This document shows, piece after piece, positions 22,097-32,769 of a stretch of 64,000 bases of DNA. Location of the stretch: the NCBI RefSeq assembly GCF_022581195.2, contig NC_061470.1:10168001-10232000 (forward strand), given 5' to 3'. The notes beneath the pieces are model-generated. The model did not search any database. It had not been told where the DNA came from and saw only the letters and a list, made by a program, of their open reading frames with translations. The position numbers were made by a program, and so were the translations under genes. The DNA is from Helicoverpa zea (taxonomy: Eukaryota > Arthropoda > Insecta > Lepidoptera > Noctuidae). The first letter of the stretch is position 1. Every line of letters starts with the position of its first letter.

Positions 22097-22866
22097 ATAG
22101 TTCTAATCGTACAAGGATGACATGCTCAAACAAGATTATGCCAACCAATCTGTCACTTCCCACGATTTCTATAATTTCAACTCATCCTTCAAAATAACAC
22201 AGTTTTGTACCACAATAGCATCTTAACAAGATATAATAACACATATTATATTCGACCTTGCATTACCTCCAAAAATAATACAAAAATAAACCGATTTCGA
22301 AAATCTGCTTCAATTTTCTTGTCATCGAAACACTTTCGCTTGGCCCCGTTTTATTGTTCTGTCTGTCACAACTTGCCATTCGAATATAAACCTTATTGTT
22401 AAAACAATAAGAGTTATTAAAGATACAGACTGTATCTCGAAAAATTGCAACAATAAGCCCGTCAATCAAACGAAAGGGAAGATTTGTTTTCTCTTTCTGG
22501 CTTGTGTGTAAACAAATAGCATTGTTTATGGTCAAATTAGGTAATTGGGGCGAAAAAAACACTAGTTGTCTATGATGCTGTATTGTTTTTGTGGGATTGT
22601 CTTTGGTGCCTATGTGTCAAACGTGTGTTGGTTAATGACGTAATTAAGGTGAAAAAATATTTCTGAATTCCGGATTATATTATAGATTCTTCCGAAATGA
22701 ACAAAAATACATTTTAATTTTCATCCGGATTAAAATAATTCCTTTTAAACCTGGACAGCCATTGACGTAACTGGCACTGGCAAGAAAGGGTTTATGTGAA
22801 AAAAAAATTGTAAAAAAAATCATAATTTCATATTAAAACATTATTTCTTCATTTAATTTATGAAAT
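22097..22866. other. AT-rich sequence, nothing recognised
   Basis: No gene or bounded element. The 99-codon minus-strand frame at 22263-22562 has no recognisable domain. Confidence 0.45.
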
Positions 22867-23097
22867 TATAGTTCGGCCATTCAGAGAATGCGTTCCTGAC
22901 ACGTCGCGATTGAACTGACGACGTAACTTTGCAATGGCGTTGCAGTTACGATAAAAATATTTTTGCTGGTTGTTTACCGTTTTAACAATTGAGGAGCATT
23001 AAAACAACATTATTATATCAATAATCAATGAATGTTATTACGTCGTCAGTTCAATCGCGACGTGTCAGGAACGCATTCTCTGAATGGCCGAACTATA
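22867..23097. mobile_element. 231-bp palindromic MITE, copy 1 (60-bp perfect TIRs)
   Basis: The first 60 bases (starting TATAGTTCGGCCATTCAGAG) are repeated as a perfect inverted copy at the right end, around a 111-bp centre without coding capacity. The outer TA on each side is consistent with a TA target duplication, which would fit the Tc1/mariner superfamily (inference). A second copy at 48486-48716 shows no difference in a line-by-line reading. Perfect TIRs and an identical sister copy indicate recent mobility or recent duplication. Confidence 0.9.
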
Positions 23098-23418
23098 GTT
23101 CTCAAGTACATAAATACATAGTTACCAACAATAATTCGATGTTTAAATGTCACACAAGATAAAATCCACATTCTCCATTCGAATTCCGAACCCATTTATC
23201 ACAAGAGAACGTTCTAGAATTAATAGGTCACACAAACAGGTGACCACTGAGGTAGTTGCAACAAATGTCAGCCCTTCACTTTATCCCCTATAACTACATT
23301 ACCAAGGAATGTGCTACCAATTACACTTTACATATAATTGCTGTGGTATTTATCTTGCTTCTAGTTGGACTCGTGTATCATAATTGGGGCATTTACCTTA
23401 TTATTTATGCTTGATTAA
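23098..23418. other. AT-rich sequence, nothing recognised
   Basis: No feature seen between the MITE and the small Helitron. Confidence 0.5.
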
Positions 23419-23611
23419 TCCTACTTCCTACTTATATTATAAATGTGAAAGTTTGTGAGAATGTATGGATGTATGTTTGTTATTCAATCACGCAAAAACG
23501 GCGGGACCAATTTGGTTGAAATTTGGTATGTAGATAGGTGATACCCTGGATTAACACATAGGCAACTTTTTATCAACACACCACGCGGGCGAAGCCGCTG
23601 GCGGAAGCTAG
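23419..23611 (+). mobile_element. Small non-autonomous Helitron, 193 bp, near-intact
   Basis: Starts TC after a host A (23418) and ends CTAG at 23608-23611 before a host T. A hairpin with stems GCGG and CCGC around GCGAAG lies just upstream, followed by TGGCGGAAG and CTAG. The body has AAAGTTTGTGAGAATGTATG and AACGGCGGGACCAATTTGGT. This family is very common in lepidopteran genomes (from memory). Confidence 0.75.
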
Positions 23612-24560
23612 TTAGATATAATTTGTAAAATAAAATTATGTTCTTTTTTCAAATGTTTATGTATATCTGATTCTGATATTAATTTATTTTAGAAGATGAA
23701 TGATTTTTATTGCAAAATTATTTCTTATTTTTATTTGTAATAGGTACTGTTAATATTCAGATTTTTAAATAATATTAATAGTTTTGAAATAAAATGGGGT
23801 TTCATTAGATTTGTAATGAATAAGACGATGACATCATATTTTTATTTTAAAGTTTAGTTTACAATATATTAAACATTCAATAAAGTGTGTTAGTCCATAA
23901 GTATAGTAAATATCTGAGATGTTCTTGCACAATTACGTCCACATCAGTATTTCCTCTCTGCTGATCACAAAAACCTGGTAACCAGATACAAATAGAGTCA
24001 CATTACTTCTGACAGCTAACGGACATGTTCAACAGTTTGTCGTATCCAAGGAGTAAGGAAAAATGAGCGGAGGTACCATAATGCAGGTAGGTCAGGTGCC
24101 CTCTTCTAGGCCAAATACGTACGGTGGGCACGACAGTTGCGAGTGAACAAGCGAGGTGTTTGGGTTCTTTGGGACATCTGTTAATGATTTTTAATATTTC
24201 AAAAGGTGGTTGGGTTCCAAAGAAGGCGGAGAGTGTAACGTTCCTCGTCCTCCACGCACCTGCATTTTGGCGCGCTACTTTCTTAGAAGGTTATCCATTA
24301 TGGCGCCTCCACTAGTCATTTTGTTCTCCATGGACGTGTCCAGTTTGTCGTATCCTAAGCCATATAAAACTATGTTGGAAACGCTATATCCTATGTACTA
24401 CGGCGCCGTGGTAATAAAAGTGGTTTAGGGCCAGTTGTAAATACTGGGTTTTGATAGTCACCAGTCATGTAGAATTCAGAATGTTAATAGTATCCACAAG
24501 GCTAAACAGTCTGTCGACAGTTGGCATTTAAAAAAATCAAAGTTTTCAGTTGGTCCGCTA
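23612..24560. other. Non-coding; unidentified GC-richer block at about 24000-24430
   Basis: The first half is plain AT-rich. From 24020 to 24425 the composition is more balanced, and the phrase CAGTTTGTCGTATCC occurs twice (24031 and 24341), 310 bp apart. This suggests an unidentified repeat or an internally duplicated element. Two short plus-strand frames here (24124-24315, 24210-24428) show no recognisable domain. Confidence 0.4.
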
Positions 24561-24567
24561 CCGGTTA

Positions 24568-24765
24568 AATATCTGGCCTCTCTTCGGTCGTGTCGGATTA
24601 TCGTCCCATCGGGCTATGAATGAAGGAATAGTGAGTGCACCTGTGTCTGCGCAAATGCTCGTGCACTATAACACGTCCTGCACCGCTGGCTGATTTCTTT
24701 ATATGAGTATAGCCACCGTGGCCGAAATCGGCCTTGGACGTATTAACATTATTTAAGCAGTACTT
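24568..24765 (+). repeat. Partial SINE family C
   Basis: GGCCTCTCTTCGGTCGTGTC, GAGTGCACCTGTGTCTGCGC and AAATGCTCGTGCACTATAAC match the reverse complement of the intact SINE at 30629-30994. It lacks the tRNA-like head. Confidence 0.65.
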
Positions 24766-25087
24766 TATCTGTTTTAGATGTCGGAATCAGAAACTAGTTT
24801 ATCTTTAAAATTACAATTGCGTACCAAAGGACCAACAATTTAGTCCTACTGTACCATACCTGCACAGTGCCCCAACGAGCCGGTGTTGAGGCGAACAGAC
24901 TGACCTACATATTTACGAAGGCTATGCTACGAATTAGAGTGTGATGTTTTTTTGTTTGTAAGTCTGTTTCCTATGAAGGGCGTGAGGTATTAGCAATTAC
25001 GTGCGAAAACAATGGGTTAAAAAAATTAACAAGCCCAGTTAGGTACTAAACAAAATAAAAGCTTATAAACATCGCAATCATCATCTG

Positions 25088-25265
25088 CCAAGCCTTTGCC
25101 CAACTATGTTGGAGTCAGCTTCTAGTCTGAAAGAATGCAGCTGAGTACCTACCAGTGTTTTACACAGAGCGACTGCCTATCTGACCTCATCAACCCAGTT
25201 AAAAATTCTCCTTGGCAATACTGTCGGTTTTGAATACCAGACACAACTGCCAAAGATGTTCAAAC
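25088..25265 (-). repeat. SINE family A body, truncated
   Basis: CCAAGCCTTTGCCCAACTAT, AGCGACTGCCTATCTGACCT and AACTGCCAAAGATGTTCAAA match the family A body in reverse complement. The head is missing. Confidence 0.6.
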
Positions 25266-25316
25266 GACAGACGGGAGCAATTTATCGTGCCTTTTTGTTG
25301 GTGAAATATTATAGCT

Positions 25317-25437
25317 ACGGTGGGTGCAGCGCGAGGGATTGTCAGGCTCTTTCTGACTAACACACACCATGTTCTTTTTTGAACCCTTTATGTACCAGGA
25401 TATAACGATAACTCTTTTCAACAATCCTTCGGCCCAA
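25317..25437 (+). repeat. Diverged repeat family B
   Basis: GCGAGGGATTGTCAGGCTCT, TTCTGACTAAC and TTTATGTACCAGG correspond in order to family B (8519-8690) with many mismatches. Confidence 0.45.
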
Positions 25438-25794
25438 TTTATCTTGCCTTCCTAAGCTCATATTATAGTTTTTGAAGACGTCAAAATGACCACCAACTCC
25501 TTAACAAAAACTGTAAGCTTGCACCTTCTAGTGTCGTATACGCCACGCAATATATCGGATTACATCAGATGTACATAAACACACATAAACTGGCTATAAA
25601 CTACCATGGCCAATGTCGTACTCTTGACTAGCGGGAACATTTTATTAAGCACTTACAATTTTATATGAAGGTGAGGATCAAAAGCTTAGTAGCAACCGAA
25701 AGTCGTGAGATCGAGAAGACGTAGGTAGGTACCTACGTTGGTCCATTGATGTAAAACTGACATATTCGTTGTTACTGTTATATTTTGTGCACGT
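25438..25794. other. Non-coding, nothing recognised
   Basis: No feature seen. Confidence 0.45.
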
Positions 25795-25908
25795 GTTTCG
25801 CGCCAATGCTCGTGCACTATAATATAATGTCCTGTGCAGCTGGCTGATCTCCTTACATGAGGACAGCCGCCGTGGCCGGTAATCGACTAGGAGGACATCA
25901 TCATCGTC
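25795..25908 (+). repeat. Partial SINE family C (3' part)
   Basis: CGCGCCAATGCTCGTGCACT, TGTCCTGTGCAGCTGGCTGA and GACTAGGAGGACATCATCAT, ending in an ATC-type tail, match the 3' half of the intact family C SINE. Confidence 0.65.
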
Positions 25909-26490
25909 ATATTAGACTGCATGTCGATAGTCTACAGGAAACTTAATCTATACGTATATTACAAAGCTGAAAAGTAGATATGTTTGGTATTAGCTTAAAT
26001 ACGCTGATATCAAGAATATTTAGAAATATTTTTTCATCAATCACTACTATATCGTTTAGCTAGTCCGTCCGTGTATCAAGGAATACCTACTATGAACTGC
26101 TTTTATCCGAGCACGCGGAATAGTTCTTACTGTAAGCGAAGAAACCACTAGAAGAAGCCAGATGTTTATAGTTTTAAGTCTTTATTCAATAACTATTTTG
26201 TCCGGTTGAATTATAAGTGTGTAGGAAAATGAGCAGTTTTTTAATCAAGTTAATTCTACGAGCTTATTAAAAGCTTGTAACAACTATATTCATTATATTG
26301 CGGTGTCATTGCGGCATTAAAGTAACATTAGACTGACCGCAGAAAGTGATAGTGAAAGATATAAATTACTATAATATTTATATCGAAGGAGACACGATCG
26401 CTGTATATCAATACTAATTTATATTATTTTAGAAGTAAAATTATTACACCGTTTTTATAATATTTCTTACTTAATCGTGGAATTTCGTGT
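25909..26490. other. AT-rich sequence, nothing recognised
   Basis: No gene or bounded repeat. Confidence 0.45.
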
Positions 26491-26494
26491 GGTT

Positions 26495-26632
26495 TCAGTA
26501 GTGCGTTGCCCTCCCTGTGTAATGTAGGACCTACGCCACCCACGGACGGCAAAGGCTATATTTACAGCCATTTGAAGTATTGATATATGTTCCCACGGGA
26601 CATTGGTGAAGCCGCGGGAAAAAGCCAGTTAG
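26495..26632 (+). repeat. Helitron-like 3' remnant
   Basis: Ends TTCCCACGGGACATTGGTGA then AGCCGCGGGAAAAAGCCAG, a mutated version of the GGTGAAACCGCGGGAAACGG-CTAG terminus of small Helitrons. Confidence 0.4.
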
Positions 26633-26679
26633 GTACCAACAAAAGTGCCATTATTCTTTTCAATGACTAAGGTACTATG

Positions 26680-26835
26680 CTAAGGGCTGCGGGATTGTTC
26701 GAAAGAGTTAATGCGGCCCTGGTACATAAAATGCCTTTGCCGGAACACGACGGTTTTTAGTCAGTAAGAGTCTGACACTCCCTCACCGCTGCTATCTAAC
26801 CCACAGCGGGAGGGGTCATTTGATGATTTTTATTG
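26680..26835 (-). repeat. Dispersed repeat family B, near-complete
   Basis: GGGCTGCGGGATTGTTCGAA, TAAGAGTCTGACACTCCCTC and CCACAGCGGGAGGGGTCATT are the reverse complement of 8519-8690 over the whole unit. Confidence 0.7.
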
Positions 26836-29404
26836 TATTAATACACCTTTTCCCTACCCACAAACTCACCATGTATCAAGCCAAACATAACAGCACCTTA
26901 TTCGGCACAGTCGGGTAAATAACCTGTATGACTCATAGTTTCGCAGACAAGAGAACGGGGTCAGTTGGACCAATCGATCGACATTACAGTTATTAATAGT
27001 GTTACCGATTTTACACCTGGCTTTGGTATTTATTAGGTGTGTTTAATTAAATAATTATAACATTTAAACATGTTTAGTTTTTATGGTACTTATTTTGAGC
27101 TAAAGTAGACCTATAACCAGTGGTCTACTAACCGTCCATTGGTCTAATCTTAGCAAACTGAGCCTATTATAAGAATTTTAGATTATATACTTAGCTTCAT
27201 GAAACGCTAAGAAATAATGCATTGCATTATAAATATTACAATATGGAGTAAAAAATCAAAGCTAGACTTTAATACAGGCCAGACTGCCATTTCTTATTTT
27301 GCCAAGTTGTGGTAAATTCAATTTGAAATGGTTATTTTGTCATATACTAGACGGACGTGATTCGTTGACACTTTCGACGAAATAGCTTGACTTAAAAGTC
27401 TAAGAAATCCTACAAAAAATGGAACCAACCATTTATAGCCAATAGATATTAAATCTAAAACGCTTTATTTAAACTTTAGACACAAACCGTTATTTAACTA
27501 AAGAGACAGTCAACTATCAAGCTTCACGCATTATAAAAAAATCATCCAAAATCGAATTCAAAATCCGAACGATTGATCGATCAACCAAAAATTCGATTCA
27601 TGCGCAACCAATTCCTTAATCGATTAATCTAGACTTAACCGAACGGTACTAGGAGATAACTACTCGATTATTATCTTCTCTCAAACGGTTAACTCGAATA
27701 CGAATGGTTAAAGAAACTGGTGCAAGATCGCGTGAGAATAAAGGATTAAACTTTCGATTTTTATCTCGTATTGTTCTGTGAGCACGAGAAGGCGAAATGT
27801 GCTGTCAAAAATCGTTTTGTGCAGTGTTGTTTTGAGTAGATCTGTTTTGGGTTCTAAAATTACTATCAATGTAAATGTGACTACTGACTACCTACACACA
27901 CTAACTTCCTCAGCTACTTAATACTACTTTATAAGAGACCCTTTAATCGATTTAGCCTTCAGCTTTTTACTATTTTTTTCTTACATATAGTTATTTTAAG
28001 CGTGACTTTGGTAATCATCCAAAATGGAAATGCCAAAGCGAACAGTCCATCAAGTAATTTTTGTGAAAAGTAACTCGTAGTATGAGAGAGATACCCAACA
28101 TATTTGGAAAAAGATAGGCAGATGATGATGAAGTCGAATCCCAAAATATTACCAAATTGCCTTTCCAAATAAACACAAATCTTCAAACTCAAAGACCATA
28201 AATAAAAAATAACAGTGGTCGAACCTTATTGGCGAACGCGAATATTTTCCAAAGCTGACATCATCTGTGTTTTATGCCATCAATATCCTTTTGCACTCGT
28301 GTTTATTTACACAAGATAGGATTAGTCATAAGTTTGTGAAACCTGTTTCTCGTTGCCTTCATCTTTTATTAGTTGGATGTAATATAACCTTTTCTGTTAA
28401 TAAAGTAGAATAAATTGATGGAACGGATATTTTAGCTGTGGAACAGTCTTGAAAGGCAGTTTCGTCGTTTTGCTCTTGAGCATAACTAGATTTAAACCAG
28501 GAATAAAGGCTAAATGATGTCTTTTCAGATCTTCAACAAATATCTATATACATTATGTGCAACTGATTCTTTTAAATATATGCACATTTAAACGCAATTA
28601 TCTTTTCCCAATTGTATTCTTTAAATTAATTTATTAAAACCATTTATTCCTATCCTATACTATAACTTTGCTCTCCTATGCTATATGCTATTTATGTAAA
28701 TCCTATGCTATAATTTAGCCGTCACTGCAGACAAGATCTTTAGTATCCAAAACCACTTCAATTTTTAATATTCATTCAAATATACAAGACAACCTTTCTA
28801 ACTTTTTCACTTCAAACCTTGGCTCTTCAAGTTTCCTTCCGCACTTGTGTAAATGTTAACTTAACTGCAACTTACGTACATCTGAATCACCCGCAACTTG
28901 ACTTTATGCCACACGGATGTGTATGACCTCATATATCATGACTTGTGGTCATACACGTGATACTTTAAGGCTTTTACGCCTACATTATGAATAATTTACA
29001 TCATCATAATATATCATGAGAGGGTTAAAAAGCTATTTGAAGCAAGGACTTTATATCTGGGCTTTAAAAGCCTGATACCGCCAATGCCTTGAGCAAGCGT
29101 GGTGATTAACGCTCATTCCTTCGCTGCATGAGAAGAGGCCTGCGTCCTGCAGTGGTAATGATCATTTCGAAAATTTGAAGATTTACCTTGTGGCTCATGA
29201 AATGATTTATTTAGTAACGTAGGAGATTTTTTCTCTCAAATTTTCTTCTCCATGGGACAGTTTTCAAAATGGCCTTTGACTTCGACTATTTTGACTTTTT
29301 GTAAAATACCTACAACAGTTCGGCGTCTGTCTGTGAAACTAGTATAGTTTAACCAAGACCACGTGAACACACTTAAAAAAAATTAAAAGCATCAAAAAAT
29401 ATTA
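26836..29404. other. Non-coding stretch; homeodomain-like motif cluster near 27560-27700
   Basis: No gene recognised. The segment 27560-27700 contains GATTGATCGATC, ATTCGATTCATGC, AATCGATTAATC and TCGATTATTATC within 140 bp. These resemble Hox/Exd-type and ATTA-type binding sites and do not match any repeat family in the window. Enhancer function would be inference only. A short LINE-tail-like phrase (GAAGAGGCCTGCGTCCTGCA) lies near 29130. The 77-codon minus frame at 27959-28192 has no recognisable domain. Confidence 0.4.
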
Positions 29405-29602
29405 CCTACTTACAATAAAAATTAAACCAACAATTTAACAGTTTCTGCCCATTCCATTAAAATTAATGAAGTTAATACAGTTTACGTCATCGAGCCTTGA
29501 ATTAAAAGCCTTGCGCGCACATTACATAGAAGGTATTATAATATAACTGTGCCAATCAGAGAATTACTTACATTCTGCAACACTAGTCGTAATTATTACT
29601 AA
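29405..29602 (+). repeat. Left copy of a diverged local direct duplication
   Basis: AATGAAGTTAATACAGTTTA, AATATAACTGTGCCAATCAG and ATTACTTACATTCTGCAACA recur in the same order at 29835-29945. The small Helitron at 29603-29788 sits between the copies. Confidence 0.6.
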
Positions 29603-29788
29603 TCTATATCTTTAAGAGGAAACATTTTTTGTTTGTCTGTTTGTTTGTACCCTGAAAGCTCTGAAACTACTGAACCGATTTGAAAAATTCTTTCTCTTTT
29701 GGAAAACTACACTCTTCCTGACTAATATAGGCTAAGTTCTTTCCCGGTACGGGCAGTAGTTTCTGGTGTAACCGCGGGAAACGGCTAG
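29603..29788 (+). mobile_element. Small non-autonomous Helitron (Lep1-like), 186 bp
   Basis: Starts TCTATATCTTTAAGAGG after A (29602) and ends CGGGAAACGGCTAG before T (29789). The body has TGAAACTACTGAACCGATTT and ACTAATATAGGCTAAGTTCT. The 3' stem is partly eroded compared with related copies. It resembles the lepidopteran Lep1 non-autonomous Helitron as I recall it. Confidence 0.7.
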
Positions 29789-29792
29789 TGAA

Positions 29793-29960
29793 GGACATAC
29801 TAACAAAAAAATAAAGTTTTCATCCTTTCCTTTAAAAATAATGAAGTTAATACAGTTTACGTCATAGGTACGAACATTAGATACAAGGTATAATAATATA
29901 ACTGAGCCAATCATAAAATTACTTACATTTTGCAACACTATTCGTAATTATTATCATTCA
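29793..29960 (+). repeat. Right copy of a diverged local direct duplication
   Basis: Homologous to 29405-29602 over about 150 bp (AATGAAGTTAATACAGTTTA, TATAACTGAGCCAATCATAA, TTGCAACACTATTCGTAATT). Differences include replacement of about 20 bases around 29865. Confidence 0.6.
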
Positions 29961-30084
29961 GTGTTAAATAAATGTAATTAGCTCAGATCTAGTGATGAAA
30001 TTAGTAGTATTGATTAATGGTATTAAATCTGAGCGATGCAATATTGTATTTTGAACTGGAGTTTAATTTTGCGTTTTCAGTCAC

Positions 30085-30142
30085 TTTCATCATCATATTA
30101 GCCGATTGTCGTCCACTGCTGAACGTAGGCCTCCAAATATAT
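30085..30142 (-). repeat. LINE 3'-end fragment
   Basis: On the minus strand it reads GGAGGCCTACGTTCAGCAGT then GGACGACAATCGG with a TGATGATGA tail, the same 3' terminus as the RTE fragment at 35038-35145. Confidence 0.5.
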
Positions 30143-30477
30143 TTTTAAAATTTATGTTCAATAGCGGAATAGTACTAAAAAGACAGATAAGATGATGTAT
30201 CATGAATGTCGCGTCTACCTATAATATTTTCACGACTATAACTTAGTTTTTTTTTTCAAATGTCAACTAATGCGTAGACACATACCTACATTCTTTGTTC
30301 ATATCATCAAGTTACATATACAGGTCCTATTTCCACATCACCACACGAAGAATTTCAAAGTCATCATTAAGTTCCAATTACAATAAAAATACAGAATGTA
30401 AATCAAAACGAAGTTACCTAACGCAAGCCAATTTTTAGTTTCATTCAAGAACAGTGAGTAATCACTGTTGAAAAGTC

Positions 30478-30605
30478 ATCTACCTAGTCTTTTCTTAACT
30501 ATGTTGGAGTCGGCTTCCAGTCTAACCGGATGCAGCAGAGTATCAGTGTTTTACAAGAAGCGACTACTTATCTGAGCTCTTCAACCCAGTTACCCGGGCA
30601 ATTGA
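30478..30605 (-). repeat. SINE family A body, truncated
   Basis: TTAACTATGTTGGAGTCGGC, TTCCAGTCTAACCGGATGCA and AAGCGACTACTTATCTGAGC match family A in reverse complement. Confidence 0.6.
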
Positions 30606-30618
30606 ACTGTTGAAAACT

Positions 30619-30628
30619 ATAACATGGT
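30619..30628 (+). repeat. Target-site duplication (left) of SINE family C
   Basis: ATAACATGGT, repeated exactly at 30995-31004. Confidence 0.8.
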
Positions 30629-30994
30629 GATGATGATGTCCTCCTAGCCGATTATCGGCTACGGCGGCTGTTCTCATGTAAGGAGATTAGCCAACTACGC
30701 AGGACATATTATAGTGCACGAGCATTTGCGCAGACACAGGTGCACTCACTATTCCTTAACTCTCATAGCCCGATGGGACGGTAATCCGACACGACCGGAG
30801 AGAGATCAGGTGCAGGACCGACATTTACGTGCTCTCCGATGCACGGGTGTATCAATCACCAGCTTCCAGGCTCCGGGCTGCTTTGTGAAAGTCTTCTAAA
30901 ACCCACAAGGCGATTTCGGCCCGACTCGGGAATCGAACCCGAGACCTCGTGCTTAGCAGCCGCACTTGCGACAGCTAGACCAACGAGGCAGTTA
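30629..30994 (-). mobile_element. Intact tRNA-derived SINE (family C) with perfect TSD
   Basis: On the minus strand the 5' head has a pol III A box matching TRGYNNARNNG exactly (TGGTCTAGCTG, plus-strand 30972-30982) and a perfect B box GGTTCGATTCC (30929-30939), spaced about 32 nt as in a tRNA. The body of about 280 bp ends in an (ATC)n-type tail at 30629-30638. A perfect 10-bp TSD brackets the unit. The head resembles a tRNA, but its anticodon-stem region has an enlarged loop and there is no 3' acceptor stem, so it is a SINE, not a tRNA gene. The 61-codon frame at 30714-30899 is a shadow. Fragments of the family occur at 7415, 24568, 25795, 40565 and 41812. Confidence 0.85.
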
Positions 30995-31004
30995 ATAACA
31001 TGGT
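30995..31004 (+). repeat. Target-site duplication (right) of SINE family C
   Basis: ATAACATGGT, identical to 30619-30628. Confidence 0.8.
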
Positions 31005-31799
31005 AACCAAGTAGCTACCTACTTCAAGAAATATCAAGTAAATACTTATTTTGAAGTTACCACACAAGGATTGCAAAAGTTAATAAATATTCTACCTAAT
31101 GTGGTTACTGTGACTAATGTTTTTACGTAAAACATCATTATAATAATTTAGTGCCAATTGTACAGTTAGCTTGATATCATTATTAAAAGTTTTCTTAGCA
31201 CCACTTATATAATTACCTAACTAAAGCAAAAAAAAACTTAACAAAACTGATTTAACAAGCGCCAATCAATTTCTGGGGATCAAACCTTAAAAAACTTGCA
31301 TTCTTATTTTCGTAGTTATTGAATGTGAAAAACGAACCGAACAAAACGAAATTGATACACGAATAGTTTAGAACCTTTTCTAAGAAGGACATGAGGAACT
31401 TTTTAGCCTAGTGCGGCAAGTAGAAGGACGCGGCTGGAACAGCGCGGTGTAGTTAGTTCTATAATGAATACAATGGCACGAATAATAATAATGGTATGAA
31501 TACGATGGGCACAATCTAGTATCAAAACAAATGACAGTCATGGTTTGGCAGCAACTCTAACCTATCACGAACAAATAGAAAGTGAGCTCTCAACACGATC
31601 TATTGCCATTGAGGACATTAGGACATCAGATTAAGATAATAACGTAAGAGAGAGAAGGCTAGATTTTACGTTGAAAATTGGCTGATACGTTGATATATTC
31701 GGCTAGGAGACACCAACAAAAACGGATCATTCTGACTTTGACTGTGAATAAAAAGTACTTAGCAGACTTCAACAATACACCTAAAAGCTTTCCCTGAGT
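31005..31799. other. AT-rich sequence, nothing recognised
   Basis: No gene or bounded repeat. Confidence 0.45.
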
Positions 31800-31920
31800 G
31801 TGACAAATACTATGCTGAAAACCCCACCAAAACAGGTTCAGTCAAACATGAGATAATCGCGAACAAACACTTATAAATATAATATGTCAAAAGCTCCTTT
31901 TTTGAAGTAGACTAAAAATC
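31800..31920 (+). repeat. Dispersed repeat family D fragment
   Basis: ATGCTGAAAACCCCACC, CAAACATGAGATAATCGCGA and a GTCAAAAGCTCCTTTTTTGA end recur with mismatches at 36860-36990. The pattern 'TTCAG-CAAACGTGAGATAATCGC-ACATAC-GG' is a widespread lepidopteran repeat end (from memory). Confidence 0.45.
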
Positions 31921-32769
31921 AAGTAAACCTAGCATACTTCATGACCATAAAGAATACAAAATACATAGGCCCAAAAGATAAGGCTATTTTAACCAGCAAA
32001 AACAAAAAATGTATGACAGTTGAACATAAAAAGCTTGATACAGCACCTATCGATTGACTAGAACAATGTACAAGCCTGCATTATTAAGTAGCATAAACCC
32101 AGCAAGTTATTGTTCTACGCAATACCAGGGTTTTTCAAGTACAGGTTTATTATTTATAGCTTAGCTTCTTATAAACTTAGATTATTTTTTCGTGTAAATA
32201 CAGACAAGATACGAGTATAGATGTCATTATGTTTTACATTATTATTTATTCTGATTCAAATTGTTTCTTATTGAAATATAGACAATTTAGAGTAATGTAA
32301 AGACACGAGCCTTTGCATGTTGTACTATTGGAGTGGGGCGAAATTATTAATCTTAGCTTCTGCCAAAGGTCTAACAATGAAATATTTTATAAATCAGTCC
32401 AGTATCTTCAGAGGTTAGCGCGTTTCAACAAACAAACTTTTCAAGTTTACAATATAGAAGTTGAGGTAACAAACTCATGGTATATGGCACAATAACGACT
32501 CATGATAACGAAAAGTTCATAGCAAGAGAAACATACGAGAATAAAATCCTCTAATGTTAGACCAGTAACCGTATTGTAAAGATGTCTGGTAAGTTCGATA
32601 GTGTACAAGACAACAGACCGGTTTGGCGAACGGAATTCTGATCGCCGGCATCAAGCAGTTGTTCTACATACTAACTTGAAAGAAGGCCATGCAAAAATAT
32701 TATTTGCAATGCCACGCGATTTTTGGATGAAGCTATTTATAGAGGTAAATGTGATGTATGTTAAAGCTT
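31921..32769. other. AT-rich sequence, nothing recognised
   Basis: No gene or bounded repeat. The plus-strand frames at 32313-32495 and 32601-32840 have no recognisable domain; the second runs into the palindromic element. Confidence 0.4.

Noticed and set aside
30920..30994. tRNA gene on the minus strand
   Set aside because: A and B boxes are good, but there is no pairing acceptor stem, the anticodon region is malformed, and the unit continues into a SINE body with its own TSD.
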